Source: Undaria pinnatifida
Lineage: Eukaryota > Sar > Phaeophyceae > Laminariales > Alariaceae
Direction: 5' to 3'
Assembly: GCA_012845835.1 (NCBI GenBank)
Contig: JABAKD010000016.1
Coordinates: 24,852,553 to 24,916,552, forward strand
DNA: 64,000 nucleotides
In this document: positions 46,523 through 57,930 of the stretch, in pieces
Layout: each line of letters starts with the position of its first letter
How positions within the stretch are numbered: the stretch's first letter is position 1
Notes under the pieces: model-generated
The model's database searches: none
The model's input: the letters and a program-made list of their open reading frames with translations, nothing else
Told to the model about the DNA's origin: nothing
Program-made: the position numbers and the translations under genes

Positions 46523-47962
46523 TAGCTCATGGATGGCATCGCCAGTGAGATACTTCGTTTACTTGTGTGGCCACTCTAGAAACAGCCTTGGGTATTACTA
46601 CGTATCTACCTCGTGGGTACCTCACCACATTCACACTACCTGATGCGATCATTGCCCTTGTGCGGACGTAGGGTTCTCCAACTCGCACTATATGATCTAA
46701 TAGACAATCATAATGGTGACCGCAAAAAAGCAAACAAACAAACACACAAACAAGCCAACGGTACCCTGGTTGTCTAACTCACGCAGTGATTGGCATGTTG
46801 TCTGGCGTCGTTGCCAACCAACGCCAACCCCAAAATATACAATGTTTTGCAGCGTCGGTGCCAACCGAGTCCAATTATATCTACCAGGTATATTTTATGG
46901 GACGCGGAGGGGGAGGTGGATGCGTGCGGACTAGCTCGACCGCGGGCCCGGTGGTATCAGCTCCGAGGACTTCCCTTGTAGAGTCGGAGTGCGTTTGTCC
47001 ACAATACATTAGTTTGTTCGTTACGACACGGGGAACTACCATGTCATCGGCCATGGACCTTCCCGTTCGTATCTCGAGAGCTCACAAGAAACGCCAATAT
47101 TGACAGTGGAACGCCCTGAGTAATCATATCTTACCATTCTATGTGCGGTAAAGCGCCCAACGGTTCGACCACAGCAGTAAAGCACCTTCCAACAGCCCAT
47201 CTCAGGCTACCAACCACAAGTTGGCTCAGACCGAGTATGTTTGAAACATTTTGTTATCCGTACTGGTGGGCAACGGTCAAATCCACCATCCCGGCCAGTT
47301 TCACCAGAACCTACGATCTACCGCGTTTACTGACCGTGATGAACGATTGTTCAGCGGCGGCGCCATCACACGGGCATATTCAAGCACGCATGACACCTCC
47401 AATGCCGGATGCAACCATGCCGAAACCCAAACCACACACTCCAGTACAATAGCCACCTGCAAAACGGAAGCACCCACCCCAAACGTGCTCTGTCCACTCA
47501 CAGCCTCAGCGATGAACGGCCAGATATGGCTGCGTCAGGTGCTATCAGCGTCCTACGCAGAAACTCCATGTCAGGAAAACTAGAAATTAAAAATTCAGTT
47601 GAACCCGAACATCAGCAACTCAGAATTCGGGACCCCCCCCAAACGACGACAACATGACCACAAACGCAGCTCATGCCGCTGCACGAGCGTCAGGGTCTGC
47701 TTGATCTTCAGCCGCAGCGTCTTGACATTTTTTGCAGCGCCATCAAAACCGCGATTGATTCTACGTTAGCTCCGCCCAAAAACCAGCGATTTCTTTAACG
47801 AACGTCTCCTGGCTGTTTGATACCAGGAAGGATGATAGGGAGAGTATATCTTCACATATGTTCTTGTTTGCAAACGGTTATCGACCGATGACGTCGGGGT
47901 GGCAAAGGGCGCCGTATTTAAGGAGATACGGCCGTGGGCTGGTTTCAAAATCGGCGGTTTCG

Positions 47963-48154
47963 TTAAAGAGAAGGTAGGGGGGCTACCTTACATTGACTCA
48001 CGCGCGACTTCGTTTCCCAGGTGATACCGGCGTCCTCCGGCCCTGCCCAGGCCACCTTGACGACGAACGCGTCGTCACCACCGAGCGATAGTCTCAACTC
48101 TGCCGCACTCCACGGCAGGCGATTACGATCAGGTGGGGGCTTCGCCTGCACCAC
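47963..48154 (-). pseudogene. Integrase C-terminal/chromo-like fragment
   Basis: LRLSLGGDDAFVVKVAWAGP followed by EDAGITWETKSRVSQ resembles the end of Ty3/gypsy integrases, where a V-x-W-x-G...WE core is found. It is short and isolated, so the call is tentative. Confidence 0.4.
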
Positions 48155-48319
48155 ACTTGCACCTAAATGAAGCCGGACTGCTGCAGTCTTCTTACGTGCA
48201 GATGGGTCTCACAATAACGCCCGACATAACGCGTCAAAGTGCGTGCGAAAAACGATATCGTGCAGCATGTTGCCACATTCCGGCGGGGGCCCATGGTCAA
48301 CAGCGTTATCGACAGCCGT

Positions 48320-49048
48320 CTACAACACGCCCACAGACTCCCGGACCTCCACCTCGGAATCCTGGAATACCATGGATCGTTGGGACGGCAGCGTCAATGG
48401 GACCTCATCGTCGACGTCGCCTGGCGCGTTCACGCCCGGCACGAACGCTGTAACAGCCGTCGCCGCTCGCAGCACAGCACCATCGTTGAGCTTGCCCACA
48501 GAACGAGCTGAAACTTTCATCCCAGCTTCATGCTGACGCCCTTGTGCCTTCAGTACAGAGGCCTTGAGCTGCGGCATGATGTCGATGGCGAGTTTCTTTC
48601 TAAGCGTCTTCTGCCCGGTGATAACCACACCCCCTCCCCCAGGGAGCACGATAAACGGCATGATAAGCCGGACTGGTCCCCATGGAGTTTCGACTGTTAA
48701 GTGGAGCGGACACGATTGCGTCTCAATATCACACTCCTGACCCAAAGACGTCACCACACGCGCATGCCCAACAAACGCCGCATTGTCGTTGTTTGGGTTA
48801 TCCCTCTGTCCCGGCAGGGTCTCCACCAGCTCTTCCGACATTGCTCTGATGCCTGAGCCAGAATCCATGAGTACGTTGACCTCAATAGCCGCGGAACCAC
48901 CGGGAATCGCGAGACGCCCCGCGACATGCTGCATCAGGATCTCCAAGTGCGGTTCGGTCTCCACCGTATCCATGCTCTTATCACCACTTCCACCAGGCTG
49001 AAAAACTGAAACACGAGGATATGAAATTGTGCTGGAAAATCCCCACAC
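48320..49048 (-). CDS. Ty3/gypsy aspartic protease
   Basis: 243-codon frame. The active site is VNVLMDSGSGIRAMSEELVE with D-S-G near residue 65, after ILMQHVAGRLAIPGGSAAIE. Downstream, CPLHLTVETPWGPVRLIMPF and VLPGGGGVVITGQKTL fit the flap and second hydrophobic strand (ITGQ-type) of retropepsins. It overlaps the gag frame by about 70 bases in a different frame, as is common for gag-pro junctions, though decay could also explain it. Confidence 0.7.
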   Translation of the reverse strand: MWGFSSTISYPRVSVFQPGGSGDKSMDTVETEPHLEILMQHVAGRLAIPGGSAAIEVNVLMDSGSGIRAMSEELVETLPGQRDNPNNDNAAFVGHARVVTSLGQECDIETQSCPLHLTVETPWGPVRLIMPFIVLPGGGGVVITGQKTLRKKLAIDIMPQLKASVLKAQGRQHEAGMKVSARSVGKLNDGAVLRAATAVTAFVPGVNAPGDVDDEVPLTLPSQRSMVFQDSEVEVRESVGVL

Positions 49049-50460
49049 GACGGTTGCGACGTGGGTGCCGGCAGCTGCACCGGAACAGAGTGAAGAACTG
49101 GCGCTGCATTCTGTGGCCAGCGCTCTGGGACACCTGGTGCTGCACCGTCTCGTTGAGCCCGTTGTCCACTGGCACCATCTTCACCCGCGGCACGCGTATA
49201 TATACGTAGTCGTTGTCATTCTGCATATATGGTTCGGGCGCAGTAGGTTCGGTCTCCATAACCACCTTTTTTGAGGCGGTCTTGTACGCGCTCGTTCGAG
49301 GGGGGGCAGACGCAGGAGCCATCCCGGTGGTCTTGCTCTGGGAATGCTGAGCGGGATCGTTTGTGGATTGCTGCTGCTGTAGAGACGGGGGTCTGGCCGT
49401 GGCTCCGGCCATGAACGCCTTTTCCCGCCTTACCCTGCCGGCTGTGGGGGCAGTCCCGTTGCCTGTGACGTTGCTTGCCACACACACAAACACTCGTTGC
49501 TGTCGCACCGACGGTTCCGTTCTGCTTTTACACCAGCGGCCTTGTCACTCTCACGTGAGTCGTGCTCATCAGCAACACTTCCTTGCGGCTTGGTCCCCAC
49601 AGCAGCCACGGACCCAGCGTCACGCCGTTTCCCCGTTTCCCGACATTCAGTATCGTTGGCCTCAATTACAGCTTGGTCCCGTTGCTGCTTGGCAATTATG
49701 CTGAACAGTGCTTCAGGATCATGCGCTGCTATCTATATATCGAAGCTAATCTTTTTTTCCATCTTCCGGCAGAACTCGAGCGGGTTGGTTCCTGCCGCTA
49801 TTGCTTCAACCGGCACCTTTGTCATGCTTTGCAGTGTACTGCTCACCGTCGGGCTTTACCACCTCCATGAGCCTGCTATAAGCAAGCTATTTCCGCAAGT
49901 CACGTTTTTGCATGATCACCCTGCTATCTATCGGCACGTTCGCATCCGTCTTCAGCACGCGGAATATCTGGTGGCTACAATCCTCGTTACTCGTCTGCTG
50001 CATAGCAACGCCAGTAAACGCTCTGAGCCCTTGCATCACCTCCTCCTTGGAGAGGTCGACCCAGGGCTTGCCATCGTAGAACCATCATATGGGTCACCTC
50101 ATTTGCCAAGTCTGGTTTCCTCGCGAGCATCCGGTCTCTTCCATCATGGTTTGCGATATGCATCTGCTACTCGTACTCCAAGTAAACAACTAAAACTTCG
50201 CACATATCTTTGAAGGTAACAACATCACTACCCAACCTCGGTGGTCTATCTCCCCCGATCGCCACCTTGCTTTCCGGCTTCAACAAGGCGCCTGCACGGC
50301 CTTCAACCTCTCGGGTTGCCGCAACATGCCGAATGAACCCCGCCAGCGCCCTGCGCTCGAGCTCCTCTAGCTGCTGTAGTATCGTCCGATGCTTTCGGCT
50401 GGTGTCCAACACCAACACGCGAAGCACTGTTTTCCGGCCTCTGAAAAGCAAATTGGGCAC
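48981..50460 (-). pseudogene. Ty3/gypsy gag remnants
   Basis: From 50460 a frame (LQQLEELERRALAGFIRHVA) gives way through several stops to the nucleocapsid area, where 49490-49430 reads SVCVCGKQRHRQRDCPHSRQ. This is a C-x4-H-x4-C knuckle with C-x-C instead of C-x2-C at its start. A second frame from 49508 to 48981 follows with Gln- and Pro-rich sequence. Confidence 0.5.
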
Positions 50461-50884
50461 GATTTAGGCAGTAAGCGGACCTTACCCAAGTCAATTGAAT
50501 TGTACAAACTTGTGCGACCGCGGGCCCGGTGGTATAATCTCCGAGAACTTCTCCTCGTACGATCAGAGGGCGTTTGTCCACAATGCAGTAGTTCGTTGCA
50601 CAGCACACAGGGAAGTGCCACGCCATTGGCCATAAGGACCTTCCCGTTCGTATCTCAAGAGCCCACAAGAAGCGACAACTTTGTTACGTGAACTCCCTAA
50701 CAAAATCTTTCCAACCGTTCTATGTACGCCGTGATGATACGACCACAGCGGCACCGACGGGATTTTTTTCTTTGCCTTCATCCCAAACGCAGATGATGGC
50801 GATTATTTCAAAGAGAAACTATGAGGTGATTGGGAGCGAAATATATATGCGTGGTGTCGTTTTATCGGTAACGCTGTTGACTAT

Positions 50885-51110
50885 ATTTTATAACAAATTT
50901 TCAAGTACGTCAGCCGTGAGTTCGACGAATGTCATATCAACACTCATCTTTGCAAGCTGCGTTGTTGGTACTCGTAATATACTATTAATATATGGGTGAT
51001 TTTTGATTGGGAGGTGTCCTATTTTTTGTTCACTATAATGGTAAGTGTTATTATATTATACGTAGGTGTGTTATTTCCGTTTATTATGATGAGTACTAGC
51101 AATGATCATT
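50885..51110 (+). repeat. Dispersed repeat family C, fragment 1
   Basis: TACGTCAGCCGTGAGTTCGACG, ACTCATCTTTGCAAGCTGCG, then GGGAGGTGTCCTATTTTTTG and CACTATAATGGTAAGTG. The same order occurs inverted at 60265-60520 and 59780-60060. Confidence 0.7.
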
Positions 51111-51934
51111 ATGGTGCCTATCTATGCTGTTGACTTGGCTTTTATGAAGGTGCACCCTGGTCTATTACTGAATGAATATGTCATCGATCATGGTGTCACC
51201 TGCCCGGGCTATGGACAACCATTCGGGATCATAGTGGGGCTGGGCACTGGCTGACTCAGTCAGTATTGATTACTCGTAGTCTATACTGCGGTCTATACTG
51301 CGGAAAAAACAATGAGTTTGCTGGACTACAGCAGTATATACTGGCCGAGAGAAGCGAGTAACGCCGAGTGAAACGAAGAGGCCAAGCGTAGCTCGGCCAA
51401 TATCCACCCCTCCGCTTGTGAAGAGAGCCCGCTGGAGGCGCCGCCGGAGGCCCCAAAAACGCACGTTTTCGCTTCCTTCCCCCTCACAAACGCGGCATAA
51501 CAACCGGAATTTGAGCAGGGGTGGTTGCGGTCATGCACACAGAAAAAAACGAGTAAACGTCAAGAGAAATACGTACAACGTGTGGCGATGACGTGACGTT
51601 CTTCGCGTTAGGTGCATTATAAATCGTTCTGACGCATCATATTTCATACCTGGTATGCAATATTTATTGTTTTAATAAATCGCCCCTACCCCTTGGGGCA
51701 CAGGGTATTACTACTCGTAAGAATACCAGACTCCCACCAGAAAACATTATATTTTTTTGTTGGAGGGGGGGTGGGATTTTTCATATTATTAGGGTGACAG
51801 TGTAGTCTTATACTTTAGAATCGTGGGTTCGACGCTCACTGACTCCTGTTTTTGTTTTTTTGCGGTAGGAGTTTTTATGTTGAGGTGACAACGTTATAAT
51901 TTAGAACCATGGGTTCGAGGCTCACCGACTCCCG
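51111..51934. other. Spacer with two tRNA T-arm-like repeats
   Basis: Two related units of about 90 bases (around 51775-51865 and 51880-51960) each contain GGGTTCGA flanked by pairing bases: GTGGG-TTCGACG-CTCAC at about 51825 is a regular 5-bp stem with 7-base loop. A weaker copy sits at about 60103. No complete tRNA is present. Confidence 0.4.
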
Positions 51935-52187
51935 TTGTTTTTTAGGGTGGGACTTGTACAGGGGGGGGGGGGTGGAAACTGACGGCTCACCCTCGTCCGG
52001 TTTTCCCTGCCCCCCTCTCCCTCCCCCGCTCCCTCTCCCGGCTATTGTACGCGGCTGACCTGCCCTCCTTCCCGACAGATAACCTCAACAACCAGAAGCC
52101 CATTCGGAAGCCGCGTTCTACGCCCGCGCCTACGCTATTCTACCCTCGCCCCCGCCCCCCCCCCCCCCATCTCGTCCCTTGCCCCGG

Positions 52188-53670
52188 CTATCTGCCCGGC
52201 GCTCCTGACCTCCCTACCGATATCCTTGACACCCAAATGAGGTATTCCATATTCGATCTCACGTACCCCATAAATGCCTGCGCCGCCAACGTTCCTTCTA
52301 TCTTGATCACCCACGGCTATGTTCCCATCTCCGCCAGCCTTGTCGCTCCCCCTATCCTTCGGGAGTGCAGCGCGAATTCATCTGGAACCAGCTCTCCCAC
52401 TGCCCCCTTCCCTTGCTTCTTCCATTTCCTCCCCACTCTCTCCACCCGCTCCTTAAGCAAATCATCGGTTGCCCTTTCGTCCATACCTTCCATCTTCCCC
52501 CGCTACTGTATGTCATCGGCGGGGCGTTTCCCCCCCCCCGGAACCGTCCTCGCGTAGTAGCCTACTAGCTCCGCCATCAGATCCACTACGTTCCCTTCCA
52601 CCCGCCCCCGACCCCCCCCAGATCCTTTAGTTCTCACGGCTACCGCGCCTTGTCTCCCCTGGTCTCCCTTCCCCCCCCTTGAAACGGACCCCCACCGTAT
52701 CCGCGGCTTCCTTCCCTCCCGGTCCCAGCTGCACCCCTTTCTCGAAGAAAGCCACATCCCCCCGACTCAAGCAGTAAACCTCATGCACCTTTCCTCTTCC
52801 TCCGCGAATACTTCCGAGGCCTTCAGCAGCAGCTGATACGTCAGTGCCAGCTCGATCCCCACGATCCTCCCCCCTACCCCCCACGCGCCGATACTCTCCT
52901 CCAACACTCTGATCATCTACCACGTCAGCGGCCTCCTTACCCATGCCTGGTTCCTCGCCTCCGCATGCGCCCTCCTGATTCCTTTCTTCACTCCCTGGAT
53001 CCTGAAGTGCTGCAGCGGCAGAGACAGCCGCCCCACTGCTCGTGATAAAGTTAACCGCCACTCCTTTGCATTCTCCTCCTACACCCTTCCCCCCCGCCCC
53101 GCTTGCCCCCGCCGGTTGCCCTCTTCGCCCCCCCCCCCCCCCCCCCCTTTCTCCCTCCCCCAGCCCTCGCACCCTCCCATCCATGTATAGGGGCGCCATG
53201 TCCAGCCACGCCCGCGTTGCTTTGAACCCCGGTACTGGTAGAGGCCCGGCCTCTTCCGCCGTCGGCCACGTGTTCACCCTCCGCTTCATCCTCAGCGCTT
53301 GCGTCCCCACCTCTTCCCCCAATTCCGCTAGGTCCATCTTGAATCGCGTCACGAACCGTCCCCCCCTCTCCCCCCTTTCTCTCGCCCATTCAGATGCAGC
53401 TTGCTCAGCTGCAGAAGCCACGGCACCCTTCCCAACGCCCACCCCACCTTCCCCAAGCCCACTCCTATATTTATCCACATCTCTCCCCCCGCACCAGCCA
53501 CGACCCCCAACCGTCGATCTCCTTTCATCTGCGTCTTCCCCCTGTCTTCCCCAGGCGCTCCATAGCACCCCTCCACAGTAGGGGCACCTCCCGTTCTGCC
53601 TTATGCAGCTCGTGCGCGGTTCCGTTGCTGCGCTCTTTCCCTCCTCTCTCCCAAATGGCTCCCTTTCCAC
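52188..53670 (-). pseudogene. Tyrosine recombinase/integrase, decayed
   Basis: A 347-codon frame starts at 53670, with CPYCGGVLWS (a C-x2-C pair) near the N-terminus and RFVTRFKMDLAELGEEVGTQ and ATRAWLDMAPLYMDGRVR in the middle. It then reaches FEKGVQLGPGGKEAADTVGV. A frameshift at a run of eight C at 52671-52678 leads to a second frame: GGKGDQGRQGAVAVRT, then VVDLMAELVGYYART. After a stop at 52503-52505 it continues in frame to ELVPDEFALHSRRIGGATRL. The HSRR (His-x-x-Arg) box is at 52360-52368. A second stop lies at 52317-52319. AFMGYVRSNME supplies the candidate nucleophile Tyr at 52263-52265. This H-x-x-R plus Tyr pattern with RIGGAT is typical of eukaryotic YR elements. Not functional as it stands. 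Confidence 0.75.
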
Positions 53671-53689
53671 GCCTCACCCCTTGGGCCCC

Positions 53690-56600
53690 GTTGCCGCAGG
53701 CTCACCTTCCATGAGCGTGTGCGGTCCCGTTGCCGCTCACTCCCCCCCTTTCTCTTTGCGCGACCCCTTTCTCTGCCCTTTCCCCGTCCTGGTCGTTCTC
53801 TCTCGTCGCCCCTCAGCCCCCTTTTCTTTGCCTCGTGGTTCCCCGTTCTGTGTGGCCCCTCTGCCGCGTTCTCCCCTCGTCTGGGCGTGTACGTCCCAGT
53901 TTCCGCACCCCCCCCCCTCGTCCCCTTCTTGCGCGGTTCGTTGTCACATTCCCCCCCTGCTGTGTCGTGTACGGCCCCGTTGCCGCGTCCCCGCCCCCCC
54001 CTGGTCGTGTACGGCCATACTGCCGCACACCTCTTCCCCTCCTTGCGCGGCCCCTTGCCGCGTCCCCCGGTCGTGTACGGCCCGGCTGCCGCCCCCCCCT
54101 TCCTAGTTTACGCGGCCCCGTTTCCGCGTTCCTTCCCCCGCTTGGTCGTGTACAGGCCGTTGCCGCACCCCCCCCCACACCCCCTTTGTTTGCGCGGCCC
54201 CTTTGCCGTGCCCCCCCCCCCCGCCTGGTCGTGCATGACCCCGTTTTCGCACGCCTCTTCCCCCTTCTTGCGCGGCCCCATTGCCACATCCCACCCCCGA
54301 CAAGCTCGTGTACGGACCCGTTGCCGCGCACCTCCCCCACTTCTTGCGCGTCTCCGTTGCCACGCCCGTTGACCAGGTCGTGAACGGCCCCGTTGCCGCA
54401 TGTATCCCCCCCTTTGTTGCGCGGCCCCGTTGTCACGTCCTAGCCCCGACAAGGTCGTGTATGGCCCCGCTGCCGCACACCTCTCCCTCCTTTTTGCGCG
54501 GCCCCGTTGCTGCGTCCCCTCCGTGACCAGGTCGTGCCCCCCACCCCCGGCAAATTCGTGAACGACCCAGTTGCCCCCCCCCCCCTCCCCCCCCCCCCCC
54601 CCCCCTGTTTGCGCGGTCCCCTTTCGGCGCCCCCCCCCAAGCCTCGTTGTGTACAGCCCCGTTACCGCACCCCCACCCCCCCTTCATTTGTGCGGCCTCC
54701 TTGCCGCATTATCTCCCGTGCCTGGTCGTCTACGACCCCGTTGTTGCACCCCCCTTCCCCCCCACGATGCCACGTTCACGCCCCCGGGCGGCTTATTCGT
54801 GTACGACCCTGTTGCAGCCCCTACCCCCCCCCCCCCGCCCCCCCTCCTTCTTTGCGCGGCCCCGTTGCCCCCCCCTCCCCCCCCCATCCTGGTGAAGTAC
54901 GGCCACGCTGCCGCACACCTTTCACCCCTTCTTAAGCGGCCCCGCCGCCGCGTCCCAACCCCGACCAGGTCGTGTACAGTCCCGTTGCCGCCCCTTCCCC
55001 CCCCCCCTAGTTTACGCGGCCCCGTTCCCGCGTTCCTTCCCCCGTTTTGTCGTGTACGGCCCGTTGCCCACCCCCCCCCTCCACCCTTTTGCTCGGCCCC
55101 GTTGCCGTGTCGCCACCCTACCTGCTCGTGCGTGACCCCGTTGTCGCACGCCTTCCCCTTTCTTGCACATCCCCGTTGCCGCATCCCACCCCCGACAAGG
55201 TCGTGTACGGCCCCGTTGCCGCATCCCACCCCGGACAAGGTCATGTACGGCCCCGTTGCCGCACACCCCCCCTTTCTTGTGCGGCCCCGTAGCCGCGCCT
55301 CCCGACCAGGTCGTGAACGGCCCCGTTGCCGCATCCCACCCCGGACAAGGTCGTGTACGGCCCCGTTGCCGCACACCCCCCCTTTCATGCACGGCCCCGT
55401 TGCCGCATCCCACCCCCGACAAGGTCGTGTACGGCCCCGTTGCCGCACACCCCCCCTTTCTCGCGCGGCCCCGTAGCCGCGCGCCCCGGCGAGGCGTGAA
55501 CGGCCCCGTTGCCGCATCCCACCCCGGACAAGGTCGTGTACGGCCCCGTTGCCGCACCCCCCCCCTTTCTTGCACGGCCCCGTTGCCGCATCCCACCCCC
55601 CACAAGGTCGTGAACGGCCCCGTTGCCGCGCACCCCCCCTTTCTTGCGCGGCCCCGTGGCCGCGCCCCCCCGACCAGGTCGTGAACGGCCCCGTTGCCGC
55701 ATCCCACCCCCGACAAGGTCGTGTACGGCCCCGTTGCCGCACCCCCCCCCTTTCTTGCGCGGCCCCGTAGCCGCGCCCCCCGACCAGGTCGTGAACGGCC
55801 CCGTTGCCGCATCCCACCCCGGACAAGGTCGGGTACGGCCCCGTTGCCGCACACCCCCCCTTTCTTGCACGGCCCCGTTGCCGCATCCCACCCCCGACAA
55901 GGTCGTGTACGGCCCCGTTGCCGCACACCCCCCCTTTCTTGCGCGGCCCCGTAGCCGCGCCCCCCGACCAGGTCGTGAACGGCCCCGTTGCCGCATCCCA
56001 CCCTGAACAAGGTCGTGTACGGCCCCGTTGCCGCACCCCCCCCCATTCTTGCGCGGCCCCGTTGCCGCATCCCACCCCCCACAAGGTCGTGAACGGCCCC
56101 GTTGCCGCGCACCCCCCCTTTCTTGCGCGGCCCCGTGGTCGCGCCCCCCCGACCAAGTCGTGAACGGCCCCGTTGCCGCATCCCACCCCCGACAAGGTCG
56201 TGTACGGCCCCGTTGCCGCACACCCCCCCTTTCTTGCGCGGCCCCGTAGCCGCGCCCCCCGACCAGGTCGTGAACGGCCCCGTTGCCGCATCCCACCCTG
56301 GACAAGGTCGTGTACGGCCCCGTTGCCGCGCACCCCCCCTTTCTTGCACGGCCCCGTTGCCGCATCCCACCCCCGACCAGGTCGTGTACGGCCCCGTTGC
56401 CGCACACCCCCCCTTTCTTGCGCGGCCCTGTAGCCGCGCCCCCCGACCAAGTCGTGAACGGCCCCGTTGCCGCATCCCACCCTGAACAAGGTCGTGTACG
56501 GCCCCGTTGCCGCACCCCCCTCCTTTCTTGCGCGGCCCTGTAGCCGCGCCCCCCGACCAAGTCGTGAACGGCCCCGTTGCCGCATCCCACCCTGAACAAG

Positions 56601-57930
56601 GTCGTGTACGGCCCCGTTGCCGCACACCCCCCCTTTCTTGCGCGGCCCCGTTGCCGCATCCCACCCCCGACAAGGTCGTGAACGGCCCCGTTGCCGCGCA
56701 CCCCCCCTTTCTTGCGCGGCCCCGTAGCCGCGCTCCCCGACCAGGTCGTGAACGGCCCCGTTGCCGCATCCCACCCTGGACAAGGTCGTGTACGGCCCCG
56801 TTGCCGCAAACCCCCCCTTTTCTTGCCCTCCCGTAGCCGCGCCCCCCGACCAGGTCGTGAACGGCCCCGTTGCCGCCCACGCCCCCCCTCCTTTTTTTTC
56901 CCGCGCGGCCCCGTTGCCGCGTTCCCCCCCCCCCCCTTGGTCGTGTACGGCCCCATCGCCGCCCACTCCCACCCCCTTTCATTTCGCGGCCCTGTTGCCG
57001 CGTTTCCCCCGGCCTGAACGTGCGCGACCCCTTTGTCGCGCACCCCCCGTTTGTTTGAGCCCGCGGCCTCACCGCCGTCGCTCTGCGCGGCCCCGTTGCC
57101 GCGTCCCCTCCCGGACTGATCGTCGTGTGCAGCCCCGTTGCTGCACACGCACCCCCCCTTTATTTGCGCGGCCCCGTTGCCGCGCTTTCCCCAGGCCGGG
57201 TCGTGTACGGTCCCGTTACCGCACACCACCCCCCACACGTTTTGCGTGGCCACTTTGCCTCGCACCCCTATTTGCTAAAACCCGCGGCCTGGCCGCCGTC
57301 GCCCTGCGCGGCCCCGTCGCCACGTTCGTTGCCTACCTGATTGTGTGCGGCCCCGTTGCCGCACACACACCCCCGTTTTCTTTGCGCGGCCCCGTTGCCG
57401 TGCTTACCCCCGGCCGGGTCGTGTACGGTCTCGTTGCCGTACACGCCCCCTCCCCCTCCTTTTCACGGCCCTTTCTCCGCGCACCCCCCCGTTTATTTGA
57501 GCTCGCGGCCTGGCCGCCGTCGCTCCCCCCTTTTCCCTGTTCGGTACTTCTTATTCGCGGCCTTCCCGCCCCGATACCCCTAGCTTCTCCTTCCTGTTCC
57601 TGTCCGGTTCTTTCCCCGTACCCTCCTTCCCCCCTTCCTCTCGCGCGCCCTATCCCCCGTGTTCCTTTATCCCCTTCGTCACCTACTGTCTTTCCCTTTC
57701 CTTTCCGTATTTTTCTTCCTGTTCCTGTTCCCCTTTGGTTTTCCCCTCTGTTGTTCCCCTAAAATTCTTCGCGCGCTTTACGTCAATATGTGGTTGCTCT
57801 GCGCGGCTCCGTCGCCGCGTTCTTTCCCGACCTGGTTGTGTGCGGCCCCGTTGCCGCACACCCCCCCCTCTTTCCTTTTCGCGGCCCCGCTGCCCCGTCC
57901 CCCCCCGGCCGGGTCGTGAACTCTATCCTG
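53690..57930. repeat. GC-rich higher-order satellite
   Basis: Tandem units all contain GGCCCCGTTGCCGC. In the regular core (about 55170-56870) three subunits appear: A, with ATCCCACCCCCGACAAGGTC; B, with ACACCCCCCCTTTCTTGCGC; and C, with GCGCCCCCCGACCAGGTC. They combine as A-B-C units of about 110 bases and A-B units of about 74. A larger period of 479 bases (110+110+75+110+74) repeats from 55549 to 56506. The edges (53.7-55.1 kb and 56.9-57.9 kb) hold diverged units. Long open frames on both strands come from the lack of stop codons in the unit. Confidence 0.9.

Larger units (their letters stand above)
46933..50752 (-). mobile_element. Internally deleted Ty3/gypsy-like element
   Basis: Direct repeats at 46933-47185 and 50512-50752 share CGACCGCGGGCCCGGTGGTAT, GTTTGTCCACAAT, GGACCTTCCCGTTCGTATCTC and CGACCACAGC, and may be LTR parts. 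Between them, on minus, lie gag, a zinc-knuckle segment, aspartic protease and an integrase C-terminal piece, in Ty3/gypsy order. Reverse transcriptase, RNase H and the integrase core are missing. TGGTATCAGCTCCGAGG inside the 46.95-kb copy resembles a primer site but lies on plus, so the boundary model is uncertain. Confidence 0.6.

Noticed and set aside
54684-57265. A giant repetitive protein of 600-760 residues on the minus strand
   Set aside because: All three minus-strand frames and the plus frames are open because the satellite unit lacks stop codons; the repeat unit is not a multiple of three, and codon evidence is absent.
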